DNA from: Serpula lacrymans var. lacrymans S7.9
Taxonomy: Eukaryota; Basidiomycota; Agaricomycetes; Boletales; Serpulaceae
Assembly (NCBI RefSeq): GCF_000218685.1
Contig: NW_006763305.1
Location: 125,762 to 189,761 of the forward strand
Direction of reading: 5' to 3'
Length of the DNA: 64,000 nucleotides
Both the position numbers and the translations under genes were made by a program. Within the stretch, counting starts at the first letter, position 1; each line of letters opens with the position of its first letter. Below the pieces are notes generated by a model. The model was not told the origin of the DNA, did not search any database, and saw nothing but the letters and a program-made list of their open reading frames with translations. Positions 24,901 through 35,665 of this stretch are shown in pieces.

Positions 24901-25486
24901 ATGTCTCTACCAGACGAGATTTGATGACCTTTTCCAGACTCCTTTGGGAGTGGCTCACGACAAAAGACGAGTAAGAGAATATAGATGAGGTTGAAGGTGG
25001 TAGATTATCTGCCTCTCCGGGGAAAATGCCATGAATATGAGCGCTGCCCAAGGATACCATCGAATTAGTGCGAGGTCGATTTGCTGGTCTAATTGTGGGA
25101 ACGCCAGTATTTGCTGGGAGTGGATGCGAAATATCATTCGTCCCACAGCTCCGAGCCAAGCTGCCAACACTCGAAAAGCTGACTTTGGAATGCGTCCTCC
25201 GCCTCCCTCTCCCATCAGCCCCACCTTTCACGCTAGAATCCTCCACCTCATCAAAACGTGAACCTCTGAGTATGTTTACCGAGCTTGCAGATATCCGCCT
25301 GGAGCGTCTACGAGTCAGAGTGACGTCGAGGTCGTCAGATAAATTTCCCTGCGCTGTAAACTGGGAATGTTCTGCGGGTTGAGAGAGGGCAGAGGCAAAT
25401 GCTGCATCACGGACGGGAAAGGGCGTCAAGTTGCGAATCTGAATTGCAGAAATATGGCGGATGCGACGTTGAAAACCGGCCTTCAT
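21962..25486 (-). CDS. UVRAG/Vps38-like subunit of the Vps34 PI3-kinase complex
   Basis: Predicted subunit of Vps34 complex II, acting in endosomal sorting and autophagosome maturation. The start at 25486 (MKAGFQRRIRHISAIQIRNL) opens a large first exon with a long Ser/Thr/Pro-rich insertion, then a C2-like region (YFPIDAKSNYEFTEWTDLSA, WKMVEEWNVALSELVPLTNE joined by splicing to LESHLSFLPSNTLVFSFS). Next come a linker, a helical segment (ADPILDLIIDDYGRLVTLQA), a coiled coil (ISARKEKLRQRKETLNLAKE) and the conserved BARA-like part: LLFTILSVPLPIPIF, VATALGYAAQVVQLLAAYLG, VYPVTCIGSRSLIKDNISAM. After a small exon (FEYGVFLLNK-type, near 22790-22860) the tail is acidic and disordered to the stop at 21962. 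The large Ser-rich insertions make it longer than yeast Vps38. Exon edges in the middle are approximate. Confidence 0.87.
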
Positions 25487-25849
25487 ATGACATTCACTGT
25501 TAATTTTATATCACTGCAACGCAATCCACGACTCAACTTGTCCGCTGCCTTGCTGTATAGGGTTGTTCCTGTCCGACTGATTATCCTGGCCATTGGCAGA
25601 CATGTCGGCTATCCTACATACGCTGCACAAGTAAGTGCGTGCGTTGGCTGGTATCTAGGAAAATGCAACTTTAGCGAGACGATAACCGTTTGTTAGCCTT
25701 TCCTAAGACGACAATTATGCGTTTTGACTTGGAGAAACCAGCCTGGCTGCCAGCATGAGCCTGATTTCCTATTTGGGTGGCTTTCCTCGGGCGAAAAGAG
25801 GCGCTAGACTCCAAATTCCCGCTCAAAATACTGCTTATCAGTATTTCCC
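25487..25849. promoter_or_regulatory. Head-to-head gap between UVRAG and an unidentified gene
   Basis: 363 bases separate divergent starts at 25486 (-) and 25850 (+). It must hold both promoters; no specific site recognised. Confidence 0.4.
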
Positions 25850-27410
25850 ATGTCATCAAAAGTTAAAGCGCGCAAGTCATCAACGGCGTCAAAAAGTACT
25901 ATTTCAATGGCTGGAACGACATCTACACCTGGACAAAACGCGAATGGCATCAACGATGCAGCCTCTATGCCACCACCCAAGGATCCCCCGCAACATTTAG
26001 CAATGCTAGAACCAGAGATGACGGCGCTTTCGGGTTGTTTGAGGGTACGAAGCAAATATCATTCTCATACTTATTTATTCTGAATTTCAGACCAGAATGC
26101 TGTCATAAAGACGGGACAGCTATACGGATTTCATGCAGATTCTCGTAGACTGTGCGTCATTCAGAGTTCACACAATATAAATGAAAGGACACTGAATATG
26201 ATGTGCTGATAGCGGTATTCATAAGTATGCACCGAACCCTCCTCGAACCCTTATCACCTCCCTCGGTCGTGAGGTTGAGAAATACGACCAACTATGCGAC
26301 GCAATGGAGTCTCATCTGGTACGCTCGTCTTCGTCCATATGTTTCAACCCTTTGACCAGGTGTTAGCTTCGAGCAATTTACCTCCTTCAACGAGATTTAG
26401 CCCGTGAACAGCGTAGTATAAAAGAAGCTGAAAATGCAGCCATATCAACCAGAACACGCTCAAAGTCCCTGTCCAAATCTCCAACTTCAACTCGTGTTCC
26501 GCTACCGTCCTCAGAGGGCCCATCTGAATCAACAAACGCTCCACCTCAAGGTCCATCGCAATCTCCCCCCACTTCAGCTGGCGCACCAGGGCGCCGTCAA
26601 TCCGCCATCTCGCTTTCCTCCCTACACCGCCCTTCTGCTCCTCTCAAACTTGATCTCTCGGCTTCGTCTCTGCGTATCACGGCCGAAGAAGCTTCGATGT
26701 TCTCCAAGGGACTCGCGTCTCCTGTCACTCTGGCGCCGAAATCAGCTCGGCCATCTGCCAGCGCTGACATCGACCTCATGGCTGCATTTGCTTCCGCCTC
26801 GGGCCAGTCAGGGCAAGGCGTTGATATCGACTTGACGCACAGCTCGCCTGTAGATATGCACGCATCCGCTGCAATTGACGTAGCCTTGGGAAACTCTGCG
26901 GACAAGCCCATTGAACTTGACTTGGATGCCATGGATATCGAGATGTCGGATCTGTTTGGTGACTCTGAGCCCAAGTCATCCACCGACGAAAAGATGATCA
27001 AACAGGAAGGCCTCGAGATGGAATTATTCGATGCTCTTTCGGCAGTGGAAGGCAGTGGGTCTAACAGTGATCTATTTGCTTCACTGCATCATCACTCTGG
27101 GAACCAATCCAACACGGGTTCTAGTACTGGAGATTTAACAGTCCCATTGGCGCATACAAATGCCCCCTCACCGGGCACACTTTTGGCCAGCTTCGCTTCA
27201 GGCCCCCACCTAGACCAAGGTGGTTCGTCCTCTTCGGACAACCACATTGGATCCGGATTTGATCTATCAACTTTGGATCTTTCGAACCTTTCGAACCTGA
27301 GTCCCTCTTTCTTCGGCAATCACGAGTCTGATATGAATCTCATAGACATGGAGGAGTTGCTTAATGTCGACCAGGGCGGGGTGAACAAAGATAGGAAGCT
27401 GGATGGGTAA
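25850..27410 (+). CDS. Unidentified acidic, Ser-rich protein with an N-terminal helical block
   Basis: I do not recognise the family. The start at 25850 (MSSKVKARKSSTASKSTISM) gives a basic, Ser-rich head. Splicing (intron 26045-26095, then two more) joins NAVIKTGQLYGFHADSRRL to GIHKYAPNPPRTLITSLGRE, VEKYDQLCDAMESHL and LRAIYLLQRDLAREQRSIKE, a helical block that looks like a protein-interaction helix pair or coiled coil. The remaining two thirds is low-complexity and acidic, with repeated Asp/Leu motifs (DIDLMAAFAS, GVDIDLTHSS, IELDLDAMDIEMSDLFGD, LDLSNLSNLS, NLIDMEELLNVD). Short acidic-hydrophobic repeats like these resemble transactivation segments, so a nuclear transcription role (for example a Mediator-associated subunit) is possible but only inferred. 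The gene is tail to tail with the cullin-like gene, 116 bases apart. Confidence 0.7.
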
Positions 27411-27526
27411 TCGACGCAGTCATGGTGAATTTGAATATGGAAGCCAATGTATACTATTGACTTCGCACCCATTGCAACCAAATACAATATATAAAAAACC
27501 GGGAATCCAACATATATACAGAATAA

Positions 27527-28534
27527 TTAAGAAGGCAGGGATTCGACAAACTTATCAAGTTTCTTTCGAAGTGGATGATCAGCGCGAACTCCTGTGGAGC
27601 GTAGAGCTACTGCAAGTCCAGTAGCGAGTGCATTTCTTTCTGGTTCGTTATCCGTGGGGTTCTCCAGCAATTCTTTAACGGCACGAGCAAGACGTCCCTT
27701 GGGTCCTACATGCTTATCACTGCTAGCTTTCGGAGGCCTCTTCTTCCCTTTTCCTTTCATCTTTGGGACTGCCAGCAAGGGTTCTACGAGTTCGGTTCTG
27801 AAGCGCCTAAGCGCGACGGACGATAATGGAACGACGCGGTCAAGAGAGCTTGCAGCCTCCGCACAGGCCTCCGCGTTCGCCAGCAGCTCTGCCGCATCTT
27901 CATCCTGGTACCCCCACTTCTTCAGTTCTTCCGTCCGCCTCTCCTTCAGCTTCTTCGATATCTTCTCACGTGTGTCACCTTCCTCTATCGACTTTGCAAT
28001 CGCGTCAAAGATGTCGGTCATAGTCAGCCAGCCCCTGTCCTCGTCTATGGCACGCTTCACATAGTGACGGTTGACATAGTTGAGGAGACGGTTTACTGAC
28101 TGTGCACCGGCCGAATAGCGTTTGTAGCATGGCACAAGGTAATGGATCAAGCTCGAGTCGTCCACTGGCGCACCCAAGAGCAGCTCACGCGCAACCTCTG
28201 CGAAATACTTGTCGATCTGCTCATACAGATCCGTCCCACTCGCAGGAGCCTTGTCTGGAGAGGGCGGAAGCGCGCTGGCAGCCTCGGACTGCGACGTGAA
28301 GTAATTGTAGGTAGCGGTATGTATGCCCATGTGGTAAGCGATGTCAACGGCTGGTGCTTTGTCAGGGTTGGTGCTTGGGATGCGGACGATGTGGTCGAGA
28401 GCGGGCTGGATATAACCCCACAGGGACGAGAGTGACGCTGAGGGGTTAGCGCTGCCTGCCGATGGATTGGGCAGAGGTGCCATGAGCGATGGCGGCTCGA
28501 CTTGCTTGCCCTTCCCCTTCGACATTGTATCCAA
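27527..28534 (-). CDS. Stand-alone cullin N-terminal-like protein
   Basis: Intronless frame of 335 residues; a second Met 9 bases downstream (MSKGKGKQVEPP) is an alternative start. After a Ser/Pro-rich head, the region LWGYIQPALDHIVRIPS, YHMGIHTATYNYFTSQ, GTDLYEQIDKYFAEVARELL, IHYLVPCYKRYSAGAQSVNR and LLNYVNRHYVKRAIDEDRGW follows the pattern of the first helical repeat of cullin-1/Cdc53, the part that binds the Skp1-F-box adaptor. The rest of a cullin (further repeats, cullin homology domain, neddylation site) is missing; instead the protein ends with a charged helical segment and a Lys-rich patch (KMKGKGKKRPPKASSDKHV). It could act as a decoy or inhibitor of SCF assembly, but that is inference. 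The gene is open throughout, so it is not an obvious pseudogene. Confidence 0.75.
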   Translation of the reverse strand: MDTMSKGKGKQVEPPSLMAPLPNPSAGSANPSASLSSLWGYIQPALDHIVRIPSTNPDKAPAVDIAYHMGIHTATYNYFTSQSEAASALPPSPDKAPASGTDLYEQIDKYFAEVARELLLGAPVDDSSLIHYLVPCYKRYSAGAQSVNRLLNYVNRHYVKRAIDEDRGWLTMTDIFDAIAKSIEEGDTREKISKKLKERRTEELKKWGYQDEDAAELLANAEACAEAASSLDRVVPLSSVALRRFRTELVEPLLAVPKMKGKGKKRPPKASSDKHVGPKGRLARAVKELLENPTDNEPERNALATGLAVALRSTGVRADHPLRKKLDKFVESLPS

Positions 28535-28906
28535 CGACGAGTATAAGGTCGCAGCCTAAGCTGGCGCGCCTGGCGTAAATAAAAAGAAATGTCTGTAGGA
28601 CAGAGAACCGACGAACAGTAGACCAGGCGAAGCAGAACAAGGCGCGATACAAAGTTTGCGCCACGTGGCCACTATCACGCGCTTGAGAGAACGATTGGAG
28701 GACTCAACTGCCAACTCAAGTGAGGATGTATTTACATTTACATGTCAAGCAAATTACGATTGCATACGGGACATTAATGGGGCGTGGCACAAGACTACGT
28801 GAATAGAGCGTAAAAAACCTCGCAGATAAGTAGACCATAGAAAATAAAAGCTAGTGAATACAGTTAATAAAACGCGTTAAGAGCCATAAGTAGTGTCCAT
28901 AGTCGA
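28535..28906. other. Intergenic region
   Basis: This is the 5' flank of the cullin-like gene and the 3' flank of the BTB gene, both on the minus strand. No other feature is seen. Confidence 0.5.
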
Positions 28907-31663
28907 CTAGATAATACCCAGCACAATGGTAGCGCGCAGACTCACTTCTCTGGGTGCAGGTCCTGCAACCTTATTCGTAGGCTGCCCGTCAGGCCCAATC
29001 TCGAGATACTCCTCGGTCCGCAGGGAACTAGACTTCCAACCCCAACTCTGGCTCACCGAGAAGACATCCGGGGAACTCGTAAATCGAGTCAGTGAAGATC
29101 CCGTAGAACTTGCACATGAGATGGTGAAGTACGCTGACACGGAAGACCTCGAATCTCGGTAAGGCTGCGGTGGTGTGACCGGTTGTCCCGTTGCAGGAAT
29201 GCCATTTGCCGAGGAATATGGAGACGCGAGCGTCGAAGCAGTCGAAGGAGATGAATTAGGTGTAGTACTTCTCGAAGGCGGATGTATGGACGGCGAGTAA
29301 TGAACTGATGGCGAAGATGCAGATGCAGGAATTTGGGGCGGTAACGATGGCACACGGTTGTGGGTCCTGTCCGCACGACTGGGGGATTGGAGAGGTGCTG
29401 AGGGAGCAGGAATTGGATCTATACTGGACTGACGATGGAGATATACTCCTAGCTGCACACCCTTCTTACGGACGACTTGAACGTATACATTGAAAAGACT
29501 ACCCGCATACCAGATCGTCTGCGAATGCAGCCTAGATTTCTCTTTCAGAGCATCAACATCCCAAAACTCGACAGCGAACCTAAAGGGTGGATACGGCGAC
29601 CAACGCGATTTACCGGTCGCATCTGCGAGTATGCATGCAGGTGCAATATATCTGTCTGCTTTCAGCCCAAAGAAGTTCGCTTCTGATGTAACCAGACGGT
29701 TTGTGGACTTTTTCTCTGGAGATGAAGGAGTTATCGCGGAAGGCTCAAAAAGTTGGTCCATCGACGCGCCCTCGATACCACCGTTGTCCCCGATGCGCAG
29801 TGAGGAGTCAATCGGAACTGGATAATATACTTTATCCTTCTCTTCATCCCCTTGCGAGTCAGTTCCTGACGCGGAAAGGCGCGAGAGGATATCCGCTGTG
29901 GTGATGGGTAGCCCAAGCTCCTTGTCACGTGAAGGCGGTGGGCTAGATGGAGGGGATGTAGGTGATGAGCTATTATTCGGCTTGGAGATGATTTGATGCC
30001 TCAAGAGAGATTGATTCCAATGAGCTGCTTGCAGGATAGGCGTCGGGACATAGGGTTTTCCAGTGGTAGGGGAAATGTCGCGTGACAGAGCAATGATATC
30101 GTCAACTCCCTATAGACACACAGTCAGCACCGCATATATATATGCGTATTTATTCGATTACCATATTAGCATAATAAATGCCTTCAGAGAACAGAGTCTC
30201 CCATTCCTTCTCTTCTTCCGCATCGATACCTGCTCTGCGTCGTAACTCGACCACCCTACGGGCAAGGTCATATCGCTCTCGTTCTCCTTTAACAAAGAAT
30301 GCATCGGCAGATATGAGCACTCGTACCCATTTTGCACTAAGACCACCCCGCGCCCAAATAAGTGGAACGGTATGCGGAGAAGGGCTAGAAGAATAACCAG
30401 CAGAGGAGCCTGGTTTGGATGGCATAGTGTCTGCGCGACGCCGTGACTGGGAAGGCTGGGATGATACAGGGAGTTCATTGCCTTGTGAAAGCTTCTCCTC
30501 GTGTGGCAGCATGTCCGGTGCCCACCGTGCAAGCCAACACACAGCTGCTTCGCCAACTTTGTCAGACACAGCGCCGTAGTGGAAACACTGTTCATAAATA
30601 CTGCCAACCGCTGTGTCATCCACGTCCGAGCCATTTTCTGTTGGGTCTTCCTTGATATCCATATCGCGTAACCTTTCGTTTAGGTCACGTCCTTGCTTTT
30701 GGCTGATAGTTCCGACTTCAGAAGGCGCAGCGCTCTCCGCGACACTACCTTCCTTGGTCAACTCTGCTATAGCTTCGAGTCCCACCGCAGCCTGCGGCTC
30801 TTTCTCGTCAGGAGGGCTAATCGCCTTTCCTATAGCAAAAGTCAGGTACTGCACAGCCGTGTACGGTCCAACGGTGTTCAGAATGCAGCTAAGTGCTTGA
30901 GAGGCAAGGGATGGAATGGAGAGATAAACAGATGTTGCAAGCAAAGATAGAAGGAATCGTGGGGTTGCATGATGGTGATTCGGGAGAATGTTATCTGGGG
31001 ATGGGGGACCAGGGAATGCCGGTGTGAGGGGGTGAGAGGTAGAAGGAATTAAGGATGGCGATATGAACAAGGGTGGACCACCGCCATACAGGCGTGCGAT
31101 ACATATCCTACAAAATGTAAAGGTTAAGATAAGTGCAAAGCAGTGGTTGTCAGACATACTCGAATGCTGTGTTGTAAAGTGACGATCAGACGAGATAAAC
31201 ATTTAGAGATAGGGGAACTGCGCACCAGCCCGAGTAATATTTCGGTCGTCGAATTGTATATCTATTTCATCTGGCCCTCGACGGTGCGTACTGAACTTGT
31301 GTGATGATTCGAGAAACCCAGCAGTAAAGAGAGAGCTGAAGAAGCCCTGCGCAGTATTAGGGCATGATAGGATGATAGAGGGCGCCGACTCACGGATTGG
31401 ATGAGCACGACACGATGGAGTCTGTATACAGCTTCCCATGTACCACGCACATGGAGAGCTATATCTGCAGTCTTTGACTCCAGTAATGAGTTGTATATGT
31501 GGTGCTGGAGGTCGACTGGGGATAGACCGGGTGAGCTCAGGTTCATGAGGCGTCTGCTGCGACGAGCTGGGGAATCCCTTGAGGACTGGGAGGCAGAGTA
31601 TATGTTTGGAAGGGAAGGAGAGACGTGTAAAGCACGTTCTGCTGAGGATGTATTGAGGGCCAT
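28907..31663 (-). CDS. BTB/POZ domain protein
   Basis: Large fungal BTB/POZ protein. The start at 31663 (MALNTSSAERALHVSPSLPN) is followed by the BTB fold: HHIYNSLLESKTADIALHVR, YRLHRVVLIQS spliced to GFFSSLFTAGF, and EIDIQFDDRNITR. A downstream exon continues CIARLYGGGPPLFI, PRFLLSLLATSVYLSIPSLA and ALSCILNTVGPYTAVQYLTF, which looks like the BACK-type helices after a BTB. Later regions are disordered Ser/Pro-rich linkers alternating with folded blocks (APACILADATGKSRWSPYPP, RFAVEFWDVDALKEKSRL, WYAGSLFNVYVQVVRKKGVQ), and the C-terminus ends in a beta-like strand (SLRATIVLGII). BTB proteins often serve as substrate adaptors for Cul3 ligases, but the domain alone does not prove it. A GTGAGT near the end would allow an alternative last intron. 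Confidence 0.85.
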
Positions 31664-31809
31664 GACTTATAAATGATACACGCTCACAGTGGGCCTTTGG
31701 CTCACGCTGCTAAGGAACACCTTCTTGGACTCCCGGTAGCGGGTCCGGTCACGCGGCATTTCCCAGCAGGCACATATCGCACCAACCCTTTTCTCAGTTA
31801 TATACCTCC
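31664..31809. promoter_or_regulatory. Compact bidirectional promoter between the BTB gene and TRAPPC5
   Basis: 146 bases separate divergent start codons. Both genes must draw on this gap or on the opposing 5' coding regions. Confidence 0.5.
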
Positions 31810-32700
31810 ATGGCATACGTCCAACCCCATCCCCGCTTTTCCGTCTTGTCTGCCTCCTCCCTCTCCTCTGCAGAGCATCTCTCCCCAACAGCCAGCTCAG
31901 CACGCTTTTCGCTGCCCTCAGCACCATCAATAAATACCACTCTCGGAACACCAAAGCCTGGCTCGCGCCCAAATGTCTACGACAGGAGTCTCAATAAAAC
32001 GCGAACTTCAGAGGTTTCTGCATCTGCTTTTGCGTTCCTCTTCTCAGAGGTCGTACAATACACCCAGAAACGCGTCAGCGGCATCAATGATCTCGAACGC
32101 CGGTCAGTATTCCGCAGTCTCATCCACTCATCAATGATCTAAACGGAGATGTCAGTTTGAATACCCTTGGTTATCGCATTGGCACCCGTGTCTTCGAGCT
32201 GATGGTATGGAGAGCAGAGTCCGCTTCCAAAGCTCCAAAGCGCGAAATTCGCTTTCTGCCCGCTTTGATGTCCGTTCACACGCAAGTGTGGAGAGCCGTG
32301 TTTGGCAGACCTGCAGACGCCATAGAAAAAAGTGTCGAACATGAAGACGAATGTACGTCACTTAGAATCCTCTCACAGACCTTACTCCAATGACAAAATG
32401 GGTGATGACATAGATATGATTATTGACAATGATCCCCCGATTGAGCGCTATATCTCTGTGCCACGAGATATGAGTCAGCTAAGCTGCTCATCGTTCACAG
32501 CAGGTATTGTAGAAGCGGTACTCGATGGCCTCGGATTTGTGAGGTTTCTCATCTTGGATCTCAATATCGTATCTGACAAGTATGGTTAGCCCGCTCGGGT
32601 AACTGCACATTCTACGCCAACGCAACAGTATCCGTCCCGAACCACGATTCTGATTAAACTTGAGAAATCTGTGCTTGAACGAGAAGAACTTTTGAAGTAG
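31810..32700 (+). CDS. TRAPPC5: TRAPP complex subunit 5 (Trs31/Bet3 family)
   Basis: Core subunit of the TRAPP vesicle-tethering complex that activates Ypt1/Rab1 in ER-to-Golgi traffic. Exons 31810-32102, 32156-32352, 32414-32538 and 32590-32700 join in frame to 241 residues. After a Ser/Pro-rich head of about 55 residues, the Bet3-like fold is clear: SVSASAFAFLFSEVVQYTQ (read from SEVSASAF), RLNTLGYRIGTRVFELMVWR, REIRFLPALMSVHTQVWRAV, FGRPADAIEKS, MIIDNDPPIERYISVPRD, LSCSSFTAGIVEAVLDGLGF joined to PARVTAHSTPTQQYPSRTTI and LIKLEKSVLERE. The long N-terminal head is the only departure from the yeast protein core. Confidence 0.95.
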
Positions 32701-32993
32701 ACTGTCCTTCTCATGATTTCCCGATATACCTGTAAGACCCCCTCTAGTACTTGTATAATTTACCGGAATGTATCCACAGATTCAAGTTTTTATGACTTTG
32801 TAGCGCAATGCGATGATGCATTTGATAACGCTTGTACTCTGCTCAGTACATCAATATCTGGCCCCTTTTCGTACGGAGGGTTCAACGGGGTGTCAGAGGG
32901 TCCTCTTCCTCCTTATCTTATCTGCCCTTCATTGTTCCAAAGATACGATTATCATCTTTTGGATTGACGGGGCTCCGTTTTCTCTTCAGGATC
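32701..32993. other. Intergenic region upstream of dihydroorotate dehydrogenase
   Basis: 293 bases between the TRAPPC5 stop and the next start on the same strand. A frame open through this region runs into the downstream start without stops but shows no family features before 32994. Confidence 0.4.
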
Positions 32994-34037
32994 ATGGTTC
33001 AGCTTCGCCACCTAGACGTCTCTCCCCCGCTCATAAATTCCTCATGCGCTTGGGCATCAGACTTGGATCAGCTCCTGGGGCTATTCCAGTCGCCGTATAC
33101 AGGAGCAGTGACCACCCGTACAGCAACGCTACATGGTTTCGCGGAAGATTCTTCTCACACCGTTCAGTGAACTCTGATATATGTTAGGTGTCGTTGTAAA
33201 CTCAATATACAATGTCTTGTCCAGGTCGCGTTCTTGAAAGATAGTCTCTCGTCCCTGAATTCCTATGGGTACTCTCCGTATCCATTGGCTACTTATCTCG
33301 GCTGGGTCGAATCAATTATCAGTCAGGACAAAAGTTCTCACAAACCCTTCATCATCAGCATTACCTCCTATTCTCCCGCTGATTTCTCATCTATGCTCGA
33401 TGCTATACAACGTCTCCGTACAAAATCGCCTCTCATGAGATCCCGAATTGGAGTCGAGCTGAACACAAGTTGTCCCAATATCAAAGGGTCTCCACCCCCA
33501 TCCTACCAATTCTCAAGTCTAGTGCCTCTGCTCGATGTTCTGGCACGTCATTTCTGGGAAGATCAGACGCTTACCATTGGCCTGAAACTGCCGCCTTACG
33601 TCGCATCCTCGCAATTCGTGGAGGTAGTACAGGGTATTTCTGGTTTTACGCGCACGGATGAAGAGACTGGGAAAGCTCAGAACCCATTCGCGTTCTTCAC
33701 ATGCACGAACACCCTCGGATGCAGCTTGGCATTCGCAGAGCAATCTCGAGAGATTGTCGACTACGAGAGTCAGTTTGCTGTGCCGCCAGGGCTAGGGGGG
33801 CTTGCGGGGGAGGCCATCCATTCGCTCTCGCTCGGAAACGTCTTCTCGTTTTCGCGCCTGCTCGCAGAGTCGCCCGATGCTGCTATGCGCGATATCGTCA
33901 TCATTGGTGTCGGAGGAGTGACGTCCCCTGAGGCAGCTGAGCGTATGCGACGAGCAGGGGCGAAGATTGTAGGCTGTGCTACTCTATTAGGCCAGCAGGG
34001 CGTCGTGGCGTTTGAGCACTTGACCGAAAAATCCTGA
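32994..34037 (+). CDS. URA1: Dihydroorotate dehydrogenase, class 1A (cytosolic)
   Basis: Oxidises dihydroorotate to orotate in pyrimidine synthesis. Exons 32994-33161 and 33225-34037 give 326 residues. FMN-binding and active-site blocks: LDVSPPLINSSCAWASDL, YTGAVTTRTATLHGFAED, SHT joined by splicing to VAFLKDS, LNSYGYSPYPLATYLGWV, IGVELNTSCPNIKGSPPPSY (contains the Cys used as catalytic base in class 1A enzymes), LTIGLKLPPYV, NTLGCSLAFAE, GLGGLAGEAIHSLSLGN, DIVIIGVGGVTSPEAAERM, and the final GAKIVGCATLLGQQG. No mitochondrial presequence or membrane helix is seen, in contrast to class 2 enzymes. Soluble class 1A enzymes, best known from yeast Ura1, use fumarate as acceptor, so pyrimidine synthesis could run without respiration if this is the only copy. 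Whether a class 2 enzyme also exists cannot be seen here. Confidence 0.93.
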
Positions 34038-34354
34038 ATGTGAGGTCCACCAATATGTGTAAACTAGTAAACAATTTTGGTGAGTTGGAATGAACCGACG
34101 CATTTCTCGTTAGAATGTCACTAAGGTTATCGTTTGATTTATTTATCTCTTTTATATATGGTTTTTTAACAAGGTCAGGTCTGAGTAACTATGGTGTAGA
34201 AGTATGCATCTACGTTGGAAAGAATTACAAAAGTTTCGAATACGAAGGTTTCAAGGCTACAAAGTTGTACGAATATGACATGATAAACACTAAGCGCGCA
34301 GATAAATGATGAGATATAAAAAAAAAAGAAAAAAGGAGAAGATGATGTCCATGC
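34038..34354. other. Convergent intergenic region
   Basis: This A+T-rich gap lies between two convergent genes (dihydroorotate dehydrogenase and the HMG-box gene) and probably holds both 3' untranslated regions, with an A-rich run near 34317-34335. No gene seen. Confidence 0.5.
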
Positions 34355-35665
34355 TTAGATAGTGTCCCAAATCGGAGTATAATGATAATTGAATTGAGCT
34401 GGTGCGGCCCATAAATAAGGCGTATCTGCAACAGAAATGGGCCCAGAAGTCCCATCAAAGTAGTCGAGACTTTGTCCAGATAAAAAGTGATGATTGGAAG
34501 CCACCGATAATGAAGGCTGTATTAGCGAGGGTTCCATAGCGTAGCTGTAATGCGTGTCGAAGTTGGCGTGCATAGGTAGGTCAACGTATGTTCCTTGAGG
34601 CGATTCGAAATCGGAGTGACGCGAGTCTGCACCTGTGCACATGTTGTGGACGGGTACGAAGGGATTGCCATCCAGCTGCAAAGTCCAATTGAGGGTCCGT
34701 GCTTTGTACAACGAACAGGAAGAACGTACCGTATAAAATCCATGCTGAGACGCATCGTATCGGGGTTGGGAGTGTACAGCCGGAAGCTCCGTAGGAGGGA
34801 GGATGGGACTGCGGAAAGGCGGGACGTTACACCCCCCAGGCTCAACATGCTCGGAGATCCCTTCCATAACAGAATCCCGATCATCGCCCTCGCCCGCCTC
34901 CGCCGTATCTGCAGTGGAACTGATAGTTACATCAATCTCTTTCACTGCATTTTCGAGCTCATTCCCCTGCTTTCCGGCCAACAGTAATTCCGCAACCTGT
35001 TCGCAGCGCTTCCTGTCCTGGTTTCCATTCCTCTTGACCTTCCTCTTCACAGGCTTTTTGGCGCGGCCTACAGGTGCGAAGCGGTAATTGGGGTATTTAA
35101 GAGCGTGAAGTGCTTTCTCAGTAGCAGCCTTGTCACGCCAGACTTTCTTCTCAACCTCAGGGAGGCCATTCCAGCAGTGCGCTATGATACGGGATATATG
35201 ACGGTGATCGTGCTCGATATTCGTGCTAAGCTTCTGATCTGCCAGAAAGTCTGAACGAAAGAGCATGAAGGCATTTCGAGGGCGTGGCACGTGATTGGGA
35301 GAGCGGTTACGAGTCCATGTCCGAGGGGGAGGATCCGATGACTTAGGTGAGTGAGGAACGGATGAATAATGATACGTGACGTCGGGGAACGAGTACGAGG
35401 GCGAGTAAGTTGATGGGGCCGGTGGGTCTGGCATGTAAGAGGAGTACGCTGCTGCAGAACCAAAGTCGGGCCACTGAAGCTCCAAAGGCAGCATGGACTC
35501 GCTGATATCGCTTTCTACCGGTGATATTGGTCCATAGAGTAATTCTTGTTGAGCACTAGCAATGCCTATAGAACAAGAGGTTAAGTGAGGTTAACTCGCG
35601 CTATGAATGAAAATGACCATACTAGAGATGTCAAACTGAATGTCTTCCGCATGCGGGGAAAACAT
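34355..35665 (-). CDS. HMG-box transcription factor (MATA-HMG/SOX type)
   Basis: Predicted sequence-specific DNA-bending transcription factor in the nucleus. The start at 35663-35665 (MFSPHAEDIQFDIS) is in a 43-base first exon, spliced across 35622-35576 to SIASAQQELLYGPISPVESD. The HMG box follows a Pro/Ser-rich stretch: HVPRPRNAFMLFRSDFLADQ, IEHDHRHISRIIAHCWNGL, and EVEKKVWRDKAATEKALHAL with KYPNYRFAP. A basic tail (RAKKPVKRKVKRNGNQDRKR) is a likely nuclear localisation signal. A further intron (GGTACGTTC to TTGCAG) precedes the last exon, which is Ser/Tyr/Pro-rich and without a known domain. Similar single-HMG factors in basidiomycetes act in mating or development (for example Prf1-like), but its target is not visible here and no pheromone or receptor gene lies nearby. 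Confidence 0.85.

Noticed and set aside
28907..28950. Alternative last intron in the BTB gene (GTGAGT to CTAG)
   Set aside because: It would be about 39 nt, shorter than the others here, and would replace a plausible final beta strand with a short unrelated tail. It was noted but not chosen.
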